Assembly: GCA_011033025.1 (NCBI GenBank)
Contig: WFMF01000241.1
Location: forward strand, 1-64,000
DNA: 64,000 nucleotides
Source: Beroe forskalii
Lineage: Eukaryota; Ctenophora; Nuda; Beroida; Beroidae
Reading direction: 5' to 3'
Below, one piece after another: positions 1 to 10,960 of this stretch. Below the pieces are notes generated by a model. The model was not told the origin of the DNA, made no database searches, and saw only the letters and a program-made list of their open reading frames with translations. Every line of letters begins with the position of its first letter. Positions within the stretch are counted from its first letter, which is position 1. A program made the position numbers and the translations under genes.

Positions 1-478
1 AGTGCATCCACAACTACACGCTGCTACTAGAGTATTTACATAATCACTGAAAATGTAGCAAAATATCGAACATTTTATGCCATTTTGAATCCCAAAATTA
101 ATTGAAAATTGAGGTATTCAAAAATTAAGCCAGCACGTCATTAAGCACCATGAAATTAGGCCCTTTTGGAAGCATTGGTGCTTAATTTTCTGAGTGCTTA
201 ATTTCCTACAATAAGGTATACAACTTGTCACTTTCATCTGAGGCTATTGCTAGTTTTGTCCCATTTCTGGTGTGAAGAAGATCTAAAAAAATAACGTTCT
301 TCTGCGCGCACGGACGTGACGCGTGCGCGCGCGACATGACATGATATGTTTCGCGACAATTTTACGCACAATTTGGCGGGCACATATTTATTGATGCTTC
401 AGTTGCCTGTACAGAAAGCAGTGATCATACTTGTTGGCCTCAATTTGTACATCAATGCTCTCCTCTGATTAAAATTTC
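1..478. other. No gene seen
   Basis: AT-rich DNA with a short CG-rich alternating purine-pyrimidine patch near 296-350. No convincing coding frame, RNA gene or repeat was recognised. Confidence 0.5.
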
Positions 479-898
479 AGAGACTCTGGACCCCGGAACC
501 AAATGCAGACACTCGAGACAAGGGCACTGCAGACCTCGGACATTTTCCAGACATTAGGGGAGACAGAAGGAGGAACAGTCTCTAGACCCGGAACATTCTC
601 CATACAAAGAAAAATTCTCTTGACAAGAGGACATGCACCATACCTGCGAGATACTCCTGGCGAATGCAAAGGGACTGTGGACAGTTGGACACTCCAAACC
701 CGGGCCTTCAAGAATCCAGGACACTACCAGTGCTCCGAATTGACTCAGATTACCGTGGATAAGTCTTATCTTCACTCTTCAGACCCAGGAACACTCTTCA
801 TCCCCAGGGACACTTCAAATGCCGGGAGACTACAGACTGTCCGAGGTGCTCTGACTCATTCCTTGGCCTTCTTGCGATCTAAGTTCCTGCTATTTTAA
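479..898 (+). repeat. Degenerate minisatellite-like block with an open frame
   Basis: A word close to AGACCCSGGAACATTYTCC recurs imperfectly at about 479, 529, 584 and 780, giving a decayed short-period repeat. A 131-codon frame (503-898) runs through it, but it has no recognisable domain, and a frame on the other strand is also partly open. I read it as repeat-derived open sequence rather than a gene. Confidence 0.3.
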
Positions 899-1255
899 AA
901 TCATTAACTGATACTCAAATTGAGCAGCTGAGCTGAAATTTTATAATTTAGAAACTTTTAAATCGAGGGATTCTCTTCTTAAGTATTTCTGAGGTCGAAT
1001 TTATTGCTTTTAAATTCAGTTAGCAGAGTGCTGACCACTGACTGTTGAATGCTTAAAGTTAAAACATATGTGGGACATGAGCTTAAATTAATTGAACAAT
1101 TTTTTATGTTCTGTAAATAGTAGTAAGCTAATTTTCTTATCCCGAGCAAAAATTGTCCTTTCTAATTCGTATTTCACTTCTGCCAAATACAAGTTGAATA
1201 TTCCCGCACGCAAATGGCAAAACAACCCCCTCCCTATTACAAAGGAGACCGACCC

Positions 1256-1300
1256 TCGTAGGATGTTACCCTCGCGCGCAGCGCAACGTTCCACATTTGG
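1256..1300 (+). repeat. Dispersed 45-bp word, copy 1
   Basis: The stretch starting TCGTAGGATGTTACC and ending CAACGTTCCACATTTGG recurs at 44716-44777 and 55128-55170, and in inverted, error-rich form at 23530-23690. This copy lacks one CCTAC repeat present in the other two. It looks like a fragment of a mobile or dispersed repeat. Confidence 0.7.
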
Positions 1301-1340
1301 AGTTTGGACGTCACTTTGCGCTCTCGCCATCCAGTCAGAA

Positions 1341-1615
1341 CTGTGCACAACATGAGTCCAGTTTCGGACCGAAACTGCTGCGCGCAGGTCTACTTAATAA
1401 CTTAATTAGGTGAGACACTGCTCACGGTTGCGCGCGCAATACCAATTTGTCATTTGTTCGCGCGTTACACAAATTCCACTTTAGGACGGTAGTAAACTGA
1501 ATCATAGCCTACGATTCCCTGTGCTACGGCAGCAATTTCGGTCCGAAATGGTTTCATGTTGTGCGCAGTGTAACGCAAAATTGGTAATCCGTAGCAGCTA
1601 TGATTCATAGCTGCT
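1341..1615. repeat. Spaced inverted repeat plus 23-bp palindrome
   Basis: Bases 1341-1380 (CACAACATGA followed by TTTCGGACCGAAA) recur in inverted form at 1526-1566, about 145 bp away. Each arm carries its own TTTCGG/CCGAAA dyad. An 11-bp perfect inverted repeat with a one-base centre, AGCAGCTATGA/TCATAGCTGCT, follows at 1593-1615. The block resembles a small fold-back element. Confidence 0.5.
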
Positions 1616-2184
1616 AATAAGTCAATTTCTGAAAAGTAAGAGTGATCACGGCTCCAAGAGGTTTGTTGGGATCATCTGCTTCTATCAGATATACTTTTAA
1701 TGATCATTGACGTGCAAGCCATATGAATAGCCCTCAACCCGTTGCACTGAAGTCAACGTCACTTGGTTACAACTGGAAAGGCCACGGGAAGGAAGCGTGT
1801 TCGACGGCATTTTCCTTGCTCATACAAAATAATCAATCGAGGGGTGACTGTATTGAATCATAGCTATCAGTGAGGGTTCGTCGCTCACGGGGTGAAGCAA
1901 TGATCATCAACGAACCTGTGCGGCACTTTCGATCCCAAAATTTATAATTCGACGAAAAATGAATCCCACATTCGTACAAAGAATCATCGAATAGATTGTT
2001 TTATCCAGCAAAATATTCTCGCTTATATCACTTACACAAATAGACAAATGATCTGGACGCACTTATGATCCCGACAGTGTTCAATAACACTTGCGTTTAC
2101 AATAGTCCGTATTATATGTACAAGAGAAGTTCATTTCCTACAGTGACCTCGTAAGGAAAAACGGTGTATTGTCCTAATACACTA
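1616..2184. other. No gene seen
   Basis: Unique AT-rich DNA without a supported coding frame or repeat. Confidence 0.4.
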
Positions 2185-3165
2185 ACCTATCAACTAACAC
2201 ATCATCTGACATTCAGGACAAACCCGGATATTCAGAAACTGAGCTCTCTGCAACGCTGGAGCAAGCACGGATCCTGTGTTGCGCTGAATACCTCACTGAA
2301 GCTGCGTTCTGTAGCGAGCTCCTCGAGACATTCTCCACAATTCGTATGTAACTCCTGAAAGATAAGAAATTTCTTCATTTCACACACTTAAATTGTCAAT
2401 TTTCTCAACAATTATTATTATGAGGAAAAACTTCTGTGCGTGAAGACAATGCTTCTTTATTACAATCAATGATATGATTGATACCTATCAACTAACACAT
2501 CATCTGACATTCAGGACAAACCCGGATATTCAGAAACTGAGCTCTCTGCAACGCTGGAGCAAGCACGGATCCTGTGTTGCGCTGAATACCTCACTGAAGC
2601 TGCGTTCTGTAGCGAGCTCCTCGAGACATTCTCCACAATTCGTATGTAACTCCTGAAAGATAAGAAATTTCTTCATTTCACACACTTAAATTGTCAATTT
2701 TCTCAACAATTATTATTATGAGGAAAAACTTCTGTGCGTGAAGACAATGCTTCTTTATTACAATCAATGATATGATTGATACCTATCAACTAACACATCA
2801 TCTGACATTCAGGACAAACCCGGATATTCAGAAACTGAGCTCTCTGCAACGCTGGAGCAAGCACGGATCCTGTGTTGCGCTGAATACGTCACTGAAGCTG
2901 CGTTCTGTAGCGAGCTCCTCGAGACATTCTCCACAATTCGTATGTAACTCCTGAAAGATAAGAAATTTCTTCATTTCACACACTTAAAATGTCAATTTTC
3001 TCAACAATTATTATTATGAGGAAAAACTTCTGTGCGTGAAGACAATGCTTCTTTATTACAATCAATGATATGATTGATACCTATCAACTAACACATCATC
3101 TGACATTCAGGACAAACCCGGATATTCAGAAACTGAGCTCTCTGCAACGCTGGAGCAAGCACGGA
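2185..3165. repeat. 298-bp tandem repeat, 3.3 copies
   Basis: Units begin at 2185, 2483, 2781 and 3079, exactly 298 bp apart, and the last unit breaks off at 3165. The copies are almost identical; I saw two substitutions in the third copy (cctcac to cgtcac, taaattg to taaaatg). Each unit contains the same ~60-codon open frame ending in a stop, so the frames are a by-product of the repeat and not a repeat protein. The near identity points to recent amplification or an assembly artefact. Confidence 0.92.
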
Positions 3166-4120
3166 CACATGCGCGTCATCTTAAATCTAGTGGAAAGATA
3201 CTGTGTTATGCTATCACACTGGGATGGATAGAAAATTCAATTTTGGGGAAGTCCCGCGAAGAGATCAAAAAAGTAGGCGCCTATAAAATTTCTTTGCATC
3301 AAAATCTGTAAAATCTAAGAAATAACCTGTAAATTAAAGTCTATTTAAGCTTATATGAGCATCCAGGAAGTTTGTATACCTACTTCTTTCATAAACACAA
3401 TTCAAGCATTTAAAGCTAATCAGATGTTATGATACAATTTCACGTGGATGCTTTTTATGCAATAGGACTTTTGTGGGATCATGGATTTTTGTTGGGAATT
3501 CATCTGTAGTGGGTAATGGGCAAGTGCCATAAATTGTGTATTTATCATATTTTGTATAGTCATTTGAAAATTGTTATATAAGAATTTGTTATTGGAAGTT
3601 CAGTTTGCGGACTTTGGGTTATTGATTAGGTGCCAGCAAAAAAGGGCTAAGTTGAAGATTGAAATTCAAATCTCACGTTATAAACCCCGAATCCACGAAG
3701 AAAATCTTAAAAAGTTTCAGATGAAAAATTGATGTTCGAAGAAGATTGCAAGATAACAGATACAGTTTGATAAGGCGATGAACTATGGAAAGAAAATCTA
3801 CATAAATAATTTGTTCAAGAATTCGATATTGCGTATACAGTAATACCCGACCAATAGTTTTATAGTCAATGCCTCGTAAAATGACTCTAATTCAAAATGT
3901 GACACATATTGTCATATTTTCCTATATTGGTAAGGGTCAATTGGTCTATGTTATGGTTGCACATATTTTCATTTTGCCTTTAAACAGTAGTTTACATTTG
4001 CGGGACCCCACGTCTACAATCAGATTAAAATTGATAATAATGATTTTCGTCTCTCATATGCTAAAGCCCCATGGTTGTTATTTTGACTTTCTCAGACCTC
4101 TCCACATTTAGAGTGCTGGC
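3166..4120. other. No gene seen
   Basis: Unique AT-rich sequence. The 80-codon frame at 3869-4111 has no recognisable domain or coding character. Confidence 0.4.
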
Positions 4121-4625
4121 TTCGTTGGGTCTGCCACACACCTTGCCATCCACGCAGTCTTTGGGCCTCGTCCTGGCGTAGTAAATTACAGGATTATTAA
4201 CAGCATAGTTCAATGCTGTGAAGCACACTGAAAATATCGTGCCTGGATGTACGAGCTGAAGTACTCCTGCTGCGATAACTTGACATCTGCCATGGTGATA
4301 TTGCCTATATTTCCAGACAGGAAGTCCTAATGGTTGATGTAGTGCCCCAGGAGCAGAATGTTGAAGACAAAATAGAAAGTTGTGAAGATGCTATGTGGAG
4401 GAACTCCCCTTCTTGCTGCTGGTTATCATCTTAGAGTTCCTAGCCTGTAGAAGAAGACATAAGCGCACAACTCAGGACCGTGTGATGGGCAGGACCGTCA
4501 TCGCGCTTTAGACGAATGCCAGCGCCTTGACGACCACTTCCTAGGCCCAGGTCCTCTATTGTGCCTCAGTTATTCTAAAAGTTCGTAGCACCGCTTCAAA
4601 CAGCACTGTGGCTGTGCAGTAAAGG
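4120..4625 (-). pseudogene. Rhodopsin-type GPCR relic (TM5-TM7 part)
   Basis: Read on the minus strand, a frame at about 4110-4320 ends in a hydrophobic segment with ALNYAVNNPVIYYARTRP. This matches the seventh transmembrane helix of class A GPCRs, with the NPxxY signature at 4178-4198 followed by a basic tail. Upstream, in another frame, come a serine/lysine-rich loop and a hydrophobic segment (FTTFYFVFNILLLGHYIN) resembling a third intracellular loop and TM6. Earlier still is a piece that could be TM5. In-frame stops and at least one frame change separate the pieces, so the gene is broken. A 97-codon frame just upstream (4633-4926) is on the same strand but shows no clear receptor motif. 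The ligand class cannot be told. An alternative is a multi-exon gene with unseen splice sites, but the stops inside conserved segments argue against this. Confidence 0.5.
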
Positions 4626-5184
4626 AGCGGAACTAACTATCCCAGTTTCGGAGTGGACACCTTGTGAGGTCTATCGAGGAGAGTAAGGCAGGGTACTGTA
4701 TTCCGCAGCATAACACACACCTCACAGACTGTCTTGTTAGTGACTGTGAACAGGTCCCCTTGTCTGCACAGTGTAGGGGAAGATAGTGAGGAACACCGGT
4801 AAGTTCATGGTTTTTGGAATCTTTCCAAATCTCGGTTAATCCTGCAGATCCATTTTGGGACGTTTTCATCAGAAAGCGCTGGATCTGATTGCATGCATTT
4901 CTCGTATAACGAGTAGAGTCTTTCAAAAACGTCTAGTTTTTCGGATGCTTCAGCTGAAAATAAATTTTAATCTTCAATTTGGTTTTTGCAGAGTAAACAA
5001 TAAATTTAAAATAAAATTCAATATTTATTAGGGGCCATCGATAAAGGACGTCCGCAAATGTTTGGTCATTACAGACCCCCTCTGCCTTATCCGCATTCCA
5101 GAAACCCCTCCATTCCCCTGGACGCCCGCAGTTTTCTTAAATTTTTAAAAATCTCCCAAATCATGGGCCCAAAATTTCACGACT

Positions 5185-5922
5185 TTATAGTGATACACAC
5201 AGCGCTCACTCGGCGCTGCCACGCAGCACCTCGTTCACAAATTGTAGACACTGCCATTCAAACTGATTGAATAATTTTTACCGCATCAAAAAATTCCAAT
5301 CTGATCAAAAGTTATCAGTAACGAAATTTATAAAGGAGCACAGTGAAAAAAGGTTCGTCAGTAAGTCCTAGTTATGCTAAACCATGTGACTTTTGTTCCG
5401 TTTTGGTTGCAAGATGATGTTAATTCTGACAACTGATTCTCATACTGAAATTGGACAATTTTGTTTTGTTCACGTTAATCCAGGCCAGGAACTGTCTCGT
5501 AATCTGCTGTGCCGATATTCGACTCGATCAAATTATACTTTACAGAATTTTGTAAACTCTTGATTGCTCTTTACGTTCCTTTTTAAAACTACATTTACTA
5601 CAGTTATCGCTGACTCAGCACTGATTATTGACCGACCTCTGCCACAGTTTTATCGAAACAAACAAACTGGATTATCCTCCGTTGTTCAAGTCATGTCATT
5701 CTCCATCTTGAGATCTTGAATTTGAAGTAAAGAAAACGTCAAATTTTTCTGTATCAAAAACTACAGCACAGCATTTAACAGTAGTAGTGTAATAGAATGC
5801 ACTCACATAGCACTGATTATGGTCACATCCTAGCCTTTGTTTCTCTTGATATTTACTTGGCAAGCTCAAATTTAATGGTTTGCGCCCGCACAGACAAATA
5901 TTATTCACGTGTGACTTTATTA
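5185..5922 (-). mobile_element. Eroded Helitron-like copy, family 1
   Basis: The left part holds the CACTCGGCGCTGC/GCAGCACC hairpin and the downstream CCGCATCAAAAAATTCCAAT block also found at 12135-12905. The right part ends in a CAAGCTCAAATTTAAT block and an AT-rich end. The outer CTAG end and its hairpin are lost, and the TC start has decayed to TA. The next copy begins at the following base (CTAG at 5923), so this was probably a head-to-tail pair. Confidence 0.6.
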
Positions 5923-6260
5923 CTAGTTGTGGGCCTGCAAATTCACAACTCACTCGGCCCTGCTACGCAACACCTCGTACGCAAATTTCAAACCCCACAA
6001 TCCAATTTAATTCAATCAAAAAATTCTAACCAGATCAAAAGTTATTAAACAGAAATCAAAACAGCATTAAACGAAAATAGACGCGCGCGCAATTAATCTG
6101 CACGTGCAATTTAAATCGATCGACATCTGCCACAGATTTATGAAGAGATGCTATCGGAAATAGCCTCCACGATGCCAGCGATACCCGTCCTCTATCTTCA
6201 GATCCTGAATTTCCAATGAAAAACAGTAAACAAATTGTTCTTTCAAACGCTACAATTAAT
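5923..6260 (-). mobile_element. Helitron-like copy, family 1, partial
   Basis: Begins with CTAG and a decayed hairpin (TTGTGGGCCTGC), followed by the CACTCGG-CTGCTACGCA block. Its right half (near 6110-6260) matches the interior of the plus-strand copy at 18685-19379, read in reverse. The right boundary is not visible. Confidence 0.55.
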
Positions 6261-6372
6261 GATTCTGAGACTCACACGTATTCAAACTATGAGAACCTTT
6301 TGTATCTGGAGTTGCCGCGCATACTGAAATGGAGACAATGCTGAATAGTTGATCGAAGAGGTGGCTAAACAA

Positions 6373-6460
6373 TTCGAAGCGACAGCCGGCTGACCAATAT
6401 AATAGTTAGACTACACTAAGACTACACTAATTAAGTAATTAGTGTGTCGGCCATCGGAAA
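6373..6460. repeat. 88-bp dispersed repeat, copy 1
   Basis: The segment starting TTCGAAGCGACAGCCGGC and ending GGCCATCGGAAA recurs at 6803-6882. Copy 2 lacks eight bases in the middle (the AAGTAATT stretch). It may be a short interspersed element, or the pair may flank the 340-bp unique DNA between them. Confidence 0.8.
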
Positions 6461-6802
6461 GAGTTATGAGTTTTCTCATTGCATTTGAACTCCCGCACCC
6501 TACGAAATTGAAATGTCCAAAGAAAAATATCAGAGCGTTTTGATTCAAATACTCACATGCACGAGCAATGTTGGCTCCCTTGTTTGGCAACGTCTTCGGC
6601 GTTGACGTCACTGAAATGATGACGTGTTCATTTGTGGATAAGTCAATCAGTCACATACCTGACATTGAAAGTTGAAAGACAAATTGATGCAATAAACTTT
6701 AACGATTTTGAAAATAATCAGGGCCTGTGACCTCCGGTCGATGCAAAACAAGATTACCGTGCGTCCAATAAACGGGGTTTATCAATTATCATATTATATC
6801 TA

Positions 6803-6882
6803 TTCGAAGCGACAGCCGGCTGACCAATATAATAGTTAGACTACACTAAGACTACACTAATTAGTGTGTCGGCCATCGGAAA
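6803..6882. repeat. 88-bp dispersed repeat, copy 2 (8-bp deletion)
   Basis: Near-identical to 6373-6460 in the same orientation, and ends just before the target duplication of the palindromic element at 6895. Confidence 0.8.
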
Positions 6883-7689
6883 AAGAATATATAGAGCCCC
6901 CATTTCACGCAGGCTCTCGCATATCAAGCAAAATTATAGCATACGTAGATATTTAAATGCATTCTTAGAAAAATTATTGCATTGTTAGGCATTATTGCAT
7001 CTTGAATTAAATTAATGCAATAATATTTCTTACAATGCAATCATATCACAGTATTTTTATTGCAGCACTATCAAAATTATTGCATCTTTTTGTGATCTTC
7101 AGCACGTCAGGGAATATAAATGCATTGTTAGAGATATTATTGCACTAGGAAGTAGATAACGACTTGGTGCCAAAATTATTGCATTGTAGTGTGGATTATT
7201 GCAAATGAATGGAGATATGTAAAATCATTCCCCTTGCGATTATAAATGCATTGTTAGAGATATTATTGCACTAGGAAGTAGAATACGACTTGATGCCAAA
7301 ATTATTGCATTGTAGTGTGGATTATTGCAAATGAATGGATCCTTATATAATCCTTCCCCGTGTGATTCTAAATGCATTGTTAGGGATATTATTGCACTAG
7401 GAAGTCGATTAAGTAGAGTAAATTACAGCATTCAGAACTAAACAGCAAAAGAGCAATGGAAGAGATTCATATCATAACATTATGTTTTTATTAGATTACA
7501 CACATACACTCGTCACTCAAACATGAGTCCTGTTGTTGTGCTGAGAGGCGAGAGCCAGATACTTTATTTCATCGTAACGTATCCTACAGGAAAGCATTGG
7601 GTGATTTGTTGATGAATGTTCACAAAATCAAAACAAACAAAGATGTCCGTTCGAAATAAAAATAAAATTAAGGCCACCTTACATGGCTA

Positions 7690-8010
7690 AATTCAATTTA
7701 TGCAAAACGCCGATTCGGCGTCGCAAAGCGCCGAATCGGCGCCTATAGGCGGTAGCACTTTTAGGTGCCTATAGGCGCCTATAGTTAACAAGTGTCGAAT
7801 AATCGGCGCCTATAGGCGCCGAAAAGCGCTTTTACACCGCCTATCGGCACCGTCGGCGTTTTATGACCGCCTATAGGCGCCGATCGTTATTTTTTCGTAT
7901 TACATGGCCGAGTACGAGTCTGGGGTATTGGCGCCTATAGGCGCCGATAGTAACTTAGTCGGCGCTCCATTTTCCTTTCCCATTGTCTGCACTTATAGGC
8001 GCCGATGAAT
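7690..8010. repeat. GGCGCCTATA-rich palindromic core
   Basis: Dense, overlapping copies of the self-complementary words GGCGCC and CTATAGGCGCC, with spacer AACAAGTGTCGAAT. The spacer and the words recur in inverted orientation at 26200-26460, so this is a transferable module of the palindromic elements and not a unique sequence. Confidence 0.8.
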
Positions 8011-8021
8011 TAAAGCAGTCC

Positions 8022-8375
8022 TAAATTGGGTTAGGTTAGGGTTTGGGTTAGGGTTTGGGAAAGGGTTAGGGTTTGGGTTTGGGTTTGGGTTAGGGTTAGG
8101 GTTAGGGTTTGGGTAAGGGTTTGGGTAAGGGTTTGGGTAAGGGTTTGGGTAAGGGTTTGGGTAAGGGTTAGGGTTTGGGTTTGGGTTTGGGTTAGGGTTA
8201 GGGTTTGGGTTAGGGTTTGGGTAAGGGTTTGGGTAAGGGTTTGGGTAAGGGTTTGGTTAAGGGATTGGGTAAGGGTTTGGGTAAGGGTTTGGGTTTGGGT
8301 TTGAGTTAGGGTTTGGGTTAGGATTTTGGTTAGGGTTTGAGTTAGGGCTTGGGTTAGGGTTTGAGTTAGAGTTTG
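8022..8375 (+). repeat. Degenerate telomere-like array (TTAGGG/TTTGGG)
   Basis: About 350 bp of hexamers alternating TTAGGG, TTTGGG and TAAGGG, with later drift. It lies inside the loop of a transposable element flanked by unique DNA, so it is interstitial and not a chromosome end. The minus-strand open frame (Thr-Gln-Leu repeats) is a by-product. Confidence 0.85.
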
Positions 8376-9179
8376 GGTCACGGTGGCCTTAATTTTATTT
8401 TTATTTCGAACGAAAATCTTTGTTTGTTTTGATTTTGTGAACATTCATTAACAAATCACCCAATGCTTTCCTGTAGGATACGTTACGATGAAATAAAGTA
8501 TCTGGCTCTCGCCTCTCAACCTCTCAGCACAACAACAGGACTCATGTTTGAGTGACGAGTGTATGTGTGTAATCTAATAAACACATAATGTTATGATATG
8601 AATCTCTTCCATTGCTCTTTTGCTGTTTAGTTCTGAATGCTATAATTTACTCTACTTAATCGACTTCCTAGTGCAATAATATCCCTAACAATGCATTTAG
8701 AATCGCAAGGGGAAGAATTATATAAGGATCCATTCATTTGCAATAATCCACACTACAATGCAATAATTTTGGCATCAAGTCGTAATCTACTTCCTAGTGC
8801 AATAATATCTCTAACAATGCATTTATAATCGCAAGGGGAATGATTTTACATATCTCCATTCATTTGCAATAATCCACACTACAATGCAATAATTTTGGCA
8901 CCAAGTCGTTATCTACTTCCTAGTGCAATAATATCTCTAACAATGCATTTATATTCCCTGACGTGCTGGGAATCACAAAAAGGTGCAATAATTTTGATAG
9001 TGCTGCAATAGAAATACTGTGATATGATTGCATTGTAAGAAATATTATTGCATTAATTTAATTCAAGATGCAATAATGCCTAGCAATGCAATAATTTTTC
9101 TAAGAATGCATTTAAATATCTACGTATGCTATAATTTTGCTTGATATGCGAGAGCCTGCGTGAAATGGGGGCTATATAG

Positions 9180-10079
9180 TATTAAGTAAGAAGCATACAG
9201 GGTGTCCCAAGTCTCGTGTCTCGATTCTGATTAGCTACAGAATTCAACTTGATTTTGTATATAATAGTAAGTTTGTCCAGGTTCTGATGATTCGGGCACC
9301 ATACCGTTAAATCAGAGATTGGTGAGATTCCCTGGAACGGAGCTTCGTTGCTGCTCCCGAGGCCGTAGTCTGTAGATTAGCTTGCTAATACTACAGCGAT
9401 GGTGCGTTAAGACTAAGAAGCAACAAGTAGGCTGCCAACTTTCTTATGCTCTTGTAGTATAAGAACAACGTGCAACCTAACAGACTAGCGCTGTATCAGC
9501 CATTAGTCTTTCCTCTTACAGTCAATAGTTCTTTGTGCTTTTAGCCGGATGAGAACTAAAAAATCCTCCAGATCTACCAGTGAGGTCCCAATCTGTCACA
9601 CTAAAATCAAGTGATATTGGGGAATTTTGTCCAGCAGTTTGAAGTAGGGCTTCTTTGCCCTGCGGAAGCTCTGCCAAAATTTTAAATTTCACCACTCAAA
9701 AAACATAGAATTTATTTGAATTAAATATATAATTCATACATGTGTTTATGTAAATGGATATTAGAATTATCTCACAAACAAATAAACGTAGAAGCACCTT
9801 TACAAGGTAATAATAACAAAAGACGACGATACCCCAATTGATTCAAGACAATAATGGAAGGAGAGCAGGAGGGTCCTGACATTTAGATAATCTACCACTT
9901 AAAATGAAATCCGTACCACTTCTTAAATTATCTACCGAAGGCAACCCAGCTCATGCCTTCAAAACTTCAACTATATGACTTTTGACCGACCCATGGCAAT
10001 GTGGACAGGGAGAGTAAATCTATTTTTCTTTGCTTTGGACAGAAATATAGTTGACTCAAACTGTAGTGTGCAGCAGTAA
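9180..10079. other. No gene seen
   Basis: Unique DNA. The only structures noted are a local stem around CTGTAGATTAGC near 9370-9400 and a short ACAGGGTGTCCC word near 9198. Confidence 0.4.
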
Positions 10080-10312
10080 AGGCGGCTTGTCTGGCCTAAC
10101 ACCCGGACCCCATTGCTCAGTGAAGTTCACCAAGCCAATGTCACTGAAATGCTGTTCCCAATAAAGCCAGAGCACCCAGTGGGTACCAGTGGCAACTTGC
10201 CGTCGCTATAAGTGGTGTCCCGTGGCCCCAGTGCTGGCAGTGCCCTTAAGGGTACTGTCCCCCTTACTTCCGAGTTTGGGGAACCTACAATACAATACAA
10301 TACAATACAATA
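10080..10312 (+). repeat. Probable retroposon 3' end with (ATACA)n tail
   Basis: A GC-richer ~210-bp block unlike its surroundings ends in five ATACA-type repeats (10287-10312). A simple-repeat tail following a compact GC-rich body is typical of SINEs or LINE 3' ends. I could not find a second copy in the window, so this is inferred from form only. Confidence 0.4.
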
Positions 10313-10348
10313 GTAAGTTTGTTTTGAAGTAACAAAAAAGTACATAGG

Positions 10349-10558
10349 TTGTCTTCGCTCAAAATGATCATGAATTATCGTGAGCTTGAATTCGAAATCA
10401 TCCGACAGAGACTCACCGAAGTGTCCAACCAGGCTCTCGAGTTCGGCAACTTTGGGCGTGCAGACGCTCTGGTCAAAGCCTGCAAAGATGGATATTTTGA
10501 ATACCTTAGTGGTATAAATTATGGTTTGTACTTATTAAGGTCATCGGCGACTTTCTAA
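10349..10558 (+). CDS. Candidate first exon or small gene, unknown product
   Basis: A frame with good coding character (varied codons, GC above the flanks) reads from ATG codons at 10363/10369. It gives an acidic, helix-prone peptide containing RELEFEIIRQRLTEVSNQA and later FGRADALVKACKDGYFEYLS. A possible splice donor (AGTG|GTATAA) lies near 10511-10516, after which the frame turns AT-rich and looks non-coding. I do not recognise a family. It could be one exon of a larger gene or a chance frame. Confidence 0.35.
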   Translation: MSSLKMIMNYRELEFEIIRQRLTEVSNQALEFGNFGRADALVKACKDGYFEYLSGINYGLYLLRSSATF

Positions 10559-10854
10559 CGATTTTTTTTGCCGACAGGATCAATCTAGAAATTTTGTAGC
10601 TAGAAAAGTTTTAAGTTTAATTGTCAGCCCATGCCCCATTAGCTATATTTTACTTTGGCCGATGCGTGAAGTTTAGCTTGTTTGTGAGTTTCTCAGGTCA
10701 GGAGGGGACCTGTTTTTTGTATACGCGCAACACTTAATGGTGTTTGTAACATATTCAGGTCAAGGGTTTAATTTTCATATTTTGGCAGTTTTCAAGTTGA
10801 GATGTGTGCAGACTTTCGCTATGTTCTTAGTCTATTTTATATTTACTTATTGAG

Positions 10855-10960
10855 GCACATGCCAGCGCCCGTTGGGCGTTTTCAATCAAAAAATCAATCA
10901 ATCTAACCTTAAATAGTACACACCTTAAATTGTACAAACCTTAAATCCTACTAACCGTAA
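10855..10960 (+). repeat. Retroposon-tail motif with CCCGTTGGG hairpin
   Basis: TGAGGCACATGCCAGCGCCC followed by GTTGGGCG and (AATC)n. The same sequence, minus-strand and with ATT in the loop, is at 15040-15085. The hairpin plus simple tail fits the 3' end of a SINE or LINE. It is followed by four ACCTTAAAT repeats. Confidence 0.45.

Larger units (their letters stand above)
6889..9179. mobile_element. Palindromic (fold-back) DNA element 1 with 6-bp target duplication
   Basis: Arms at 6895-7678 and 8382-9173 are near-perfect inverted copies of about 780 bp. The terminus is AGCCCCCATTTCACGCAGGC, and ATATAG is duplicated at 6889-6894 and 9174-9179; a 7-bp reading (TATATAG) is also possible. Each arm contains three direct subrepeats of about 122 bp rich in TTATTGCA (near 7119, 7241 and 7366). 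The ~700-bp loop has a GGCGCC-rich half and a telomere-like half. No transposase is present, so it is non-autonomous. Very long terminal inverted repeats are typical of Mutator-like (MULE) and fold-back elements, but MULEs usually make 8-11-bp duplications, so the superfamily is left open. Confidence 0.88.

Noticed and set aside
2164..2954. Three identical 60-codon genes
   Set aside because: They are the same frame within a 298-bp tandem repeat, each closed by a stop.
8022..8375. Chromosome end or subtelomere
   Set aside because: The array is internal, flanked by the matching arms of one element with target duplications, and unique DNA continues on both sides.
8031..8444. 137-codon minus-strand frame of Thr-Gln-Thr-Leu repeats
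   Set aside because: Direct translation of the telomere-like hexamer array; it has no start context or domain.
9195..9215. Transposon end at ACAGGGTGTCCC
   Set aside because: Such words occur in several transposon families, but no matching inverted end or target duplication was found nearby.
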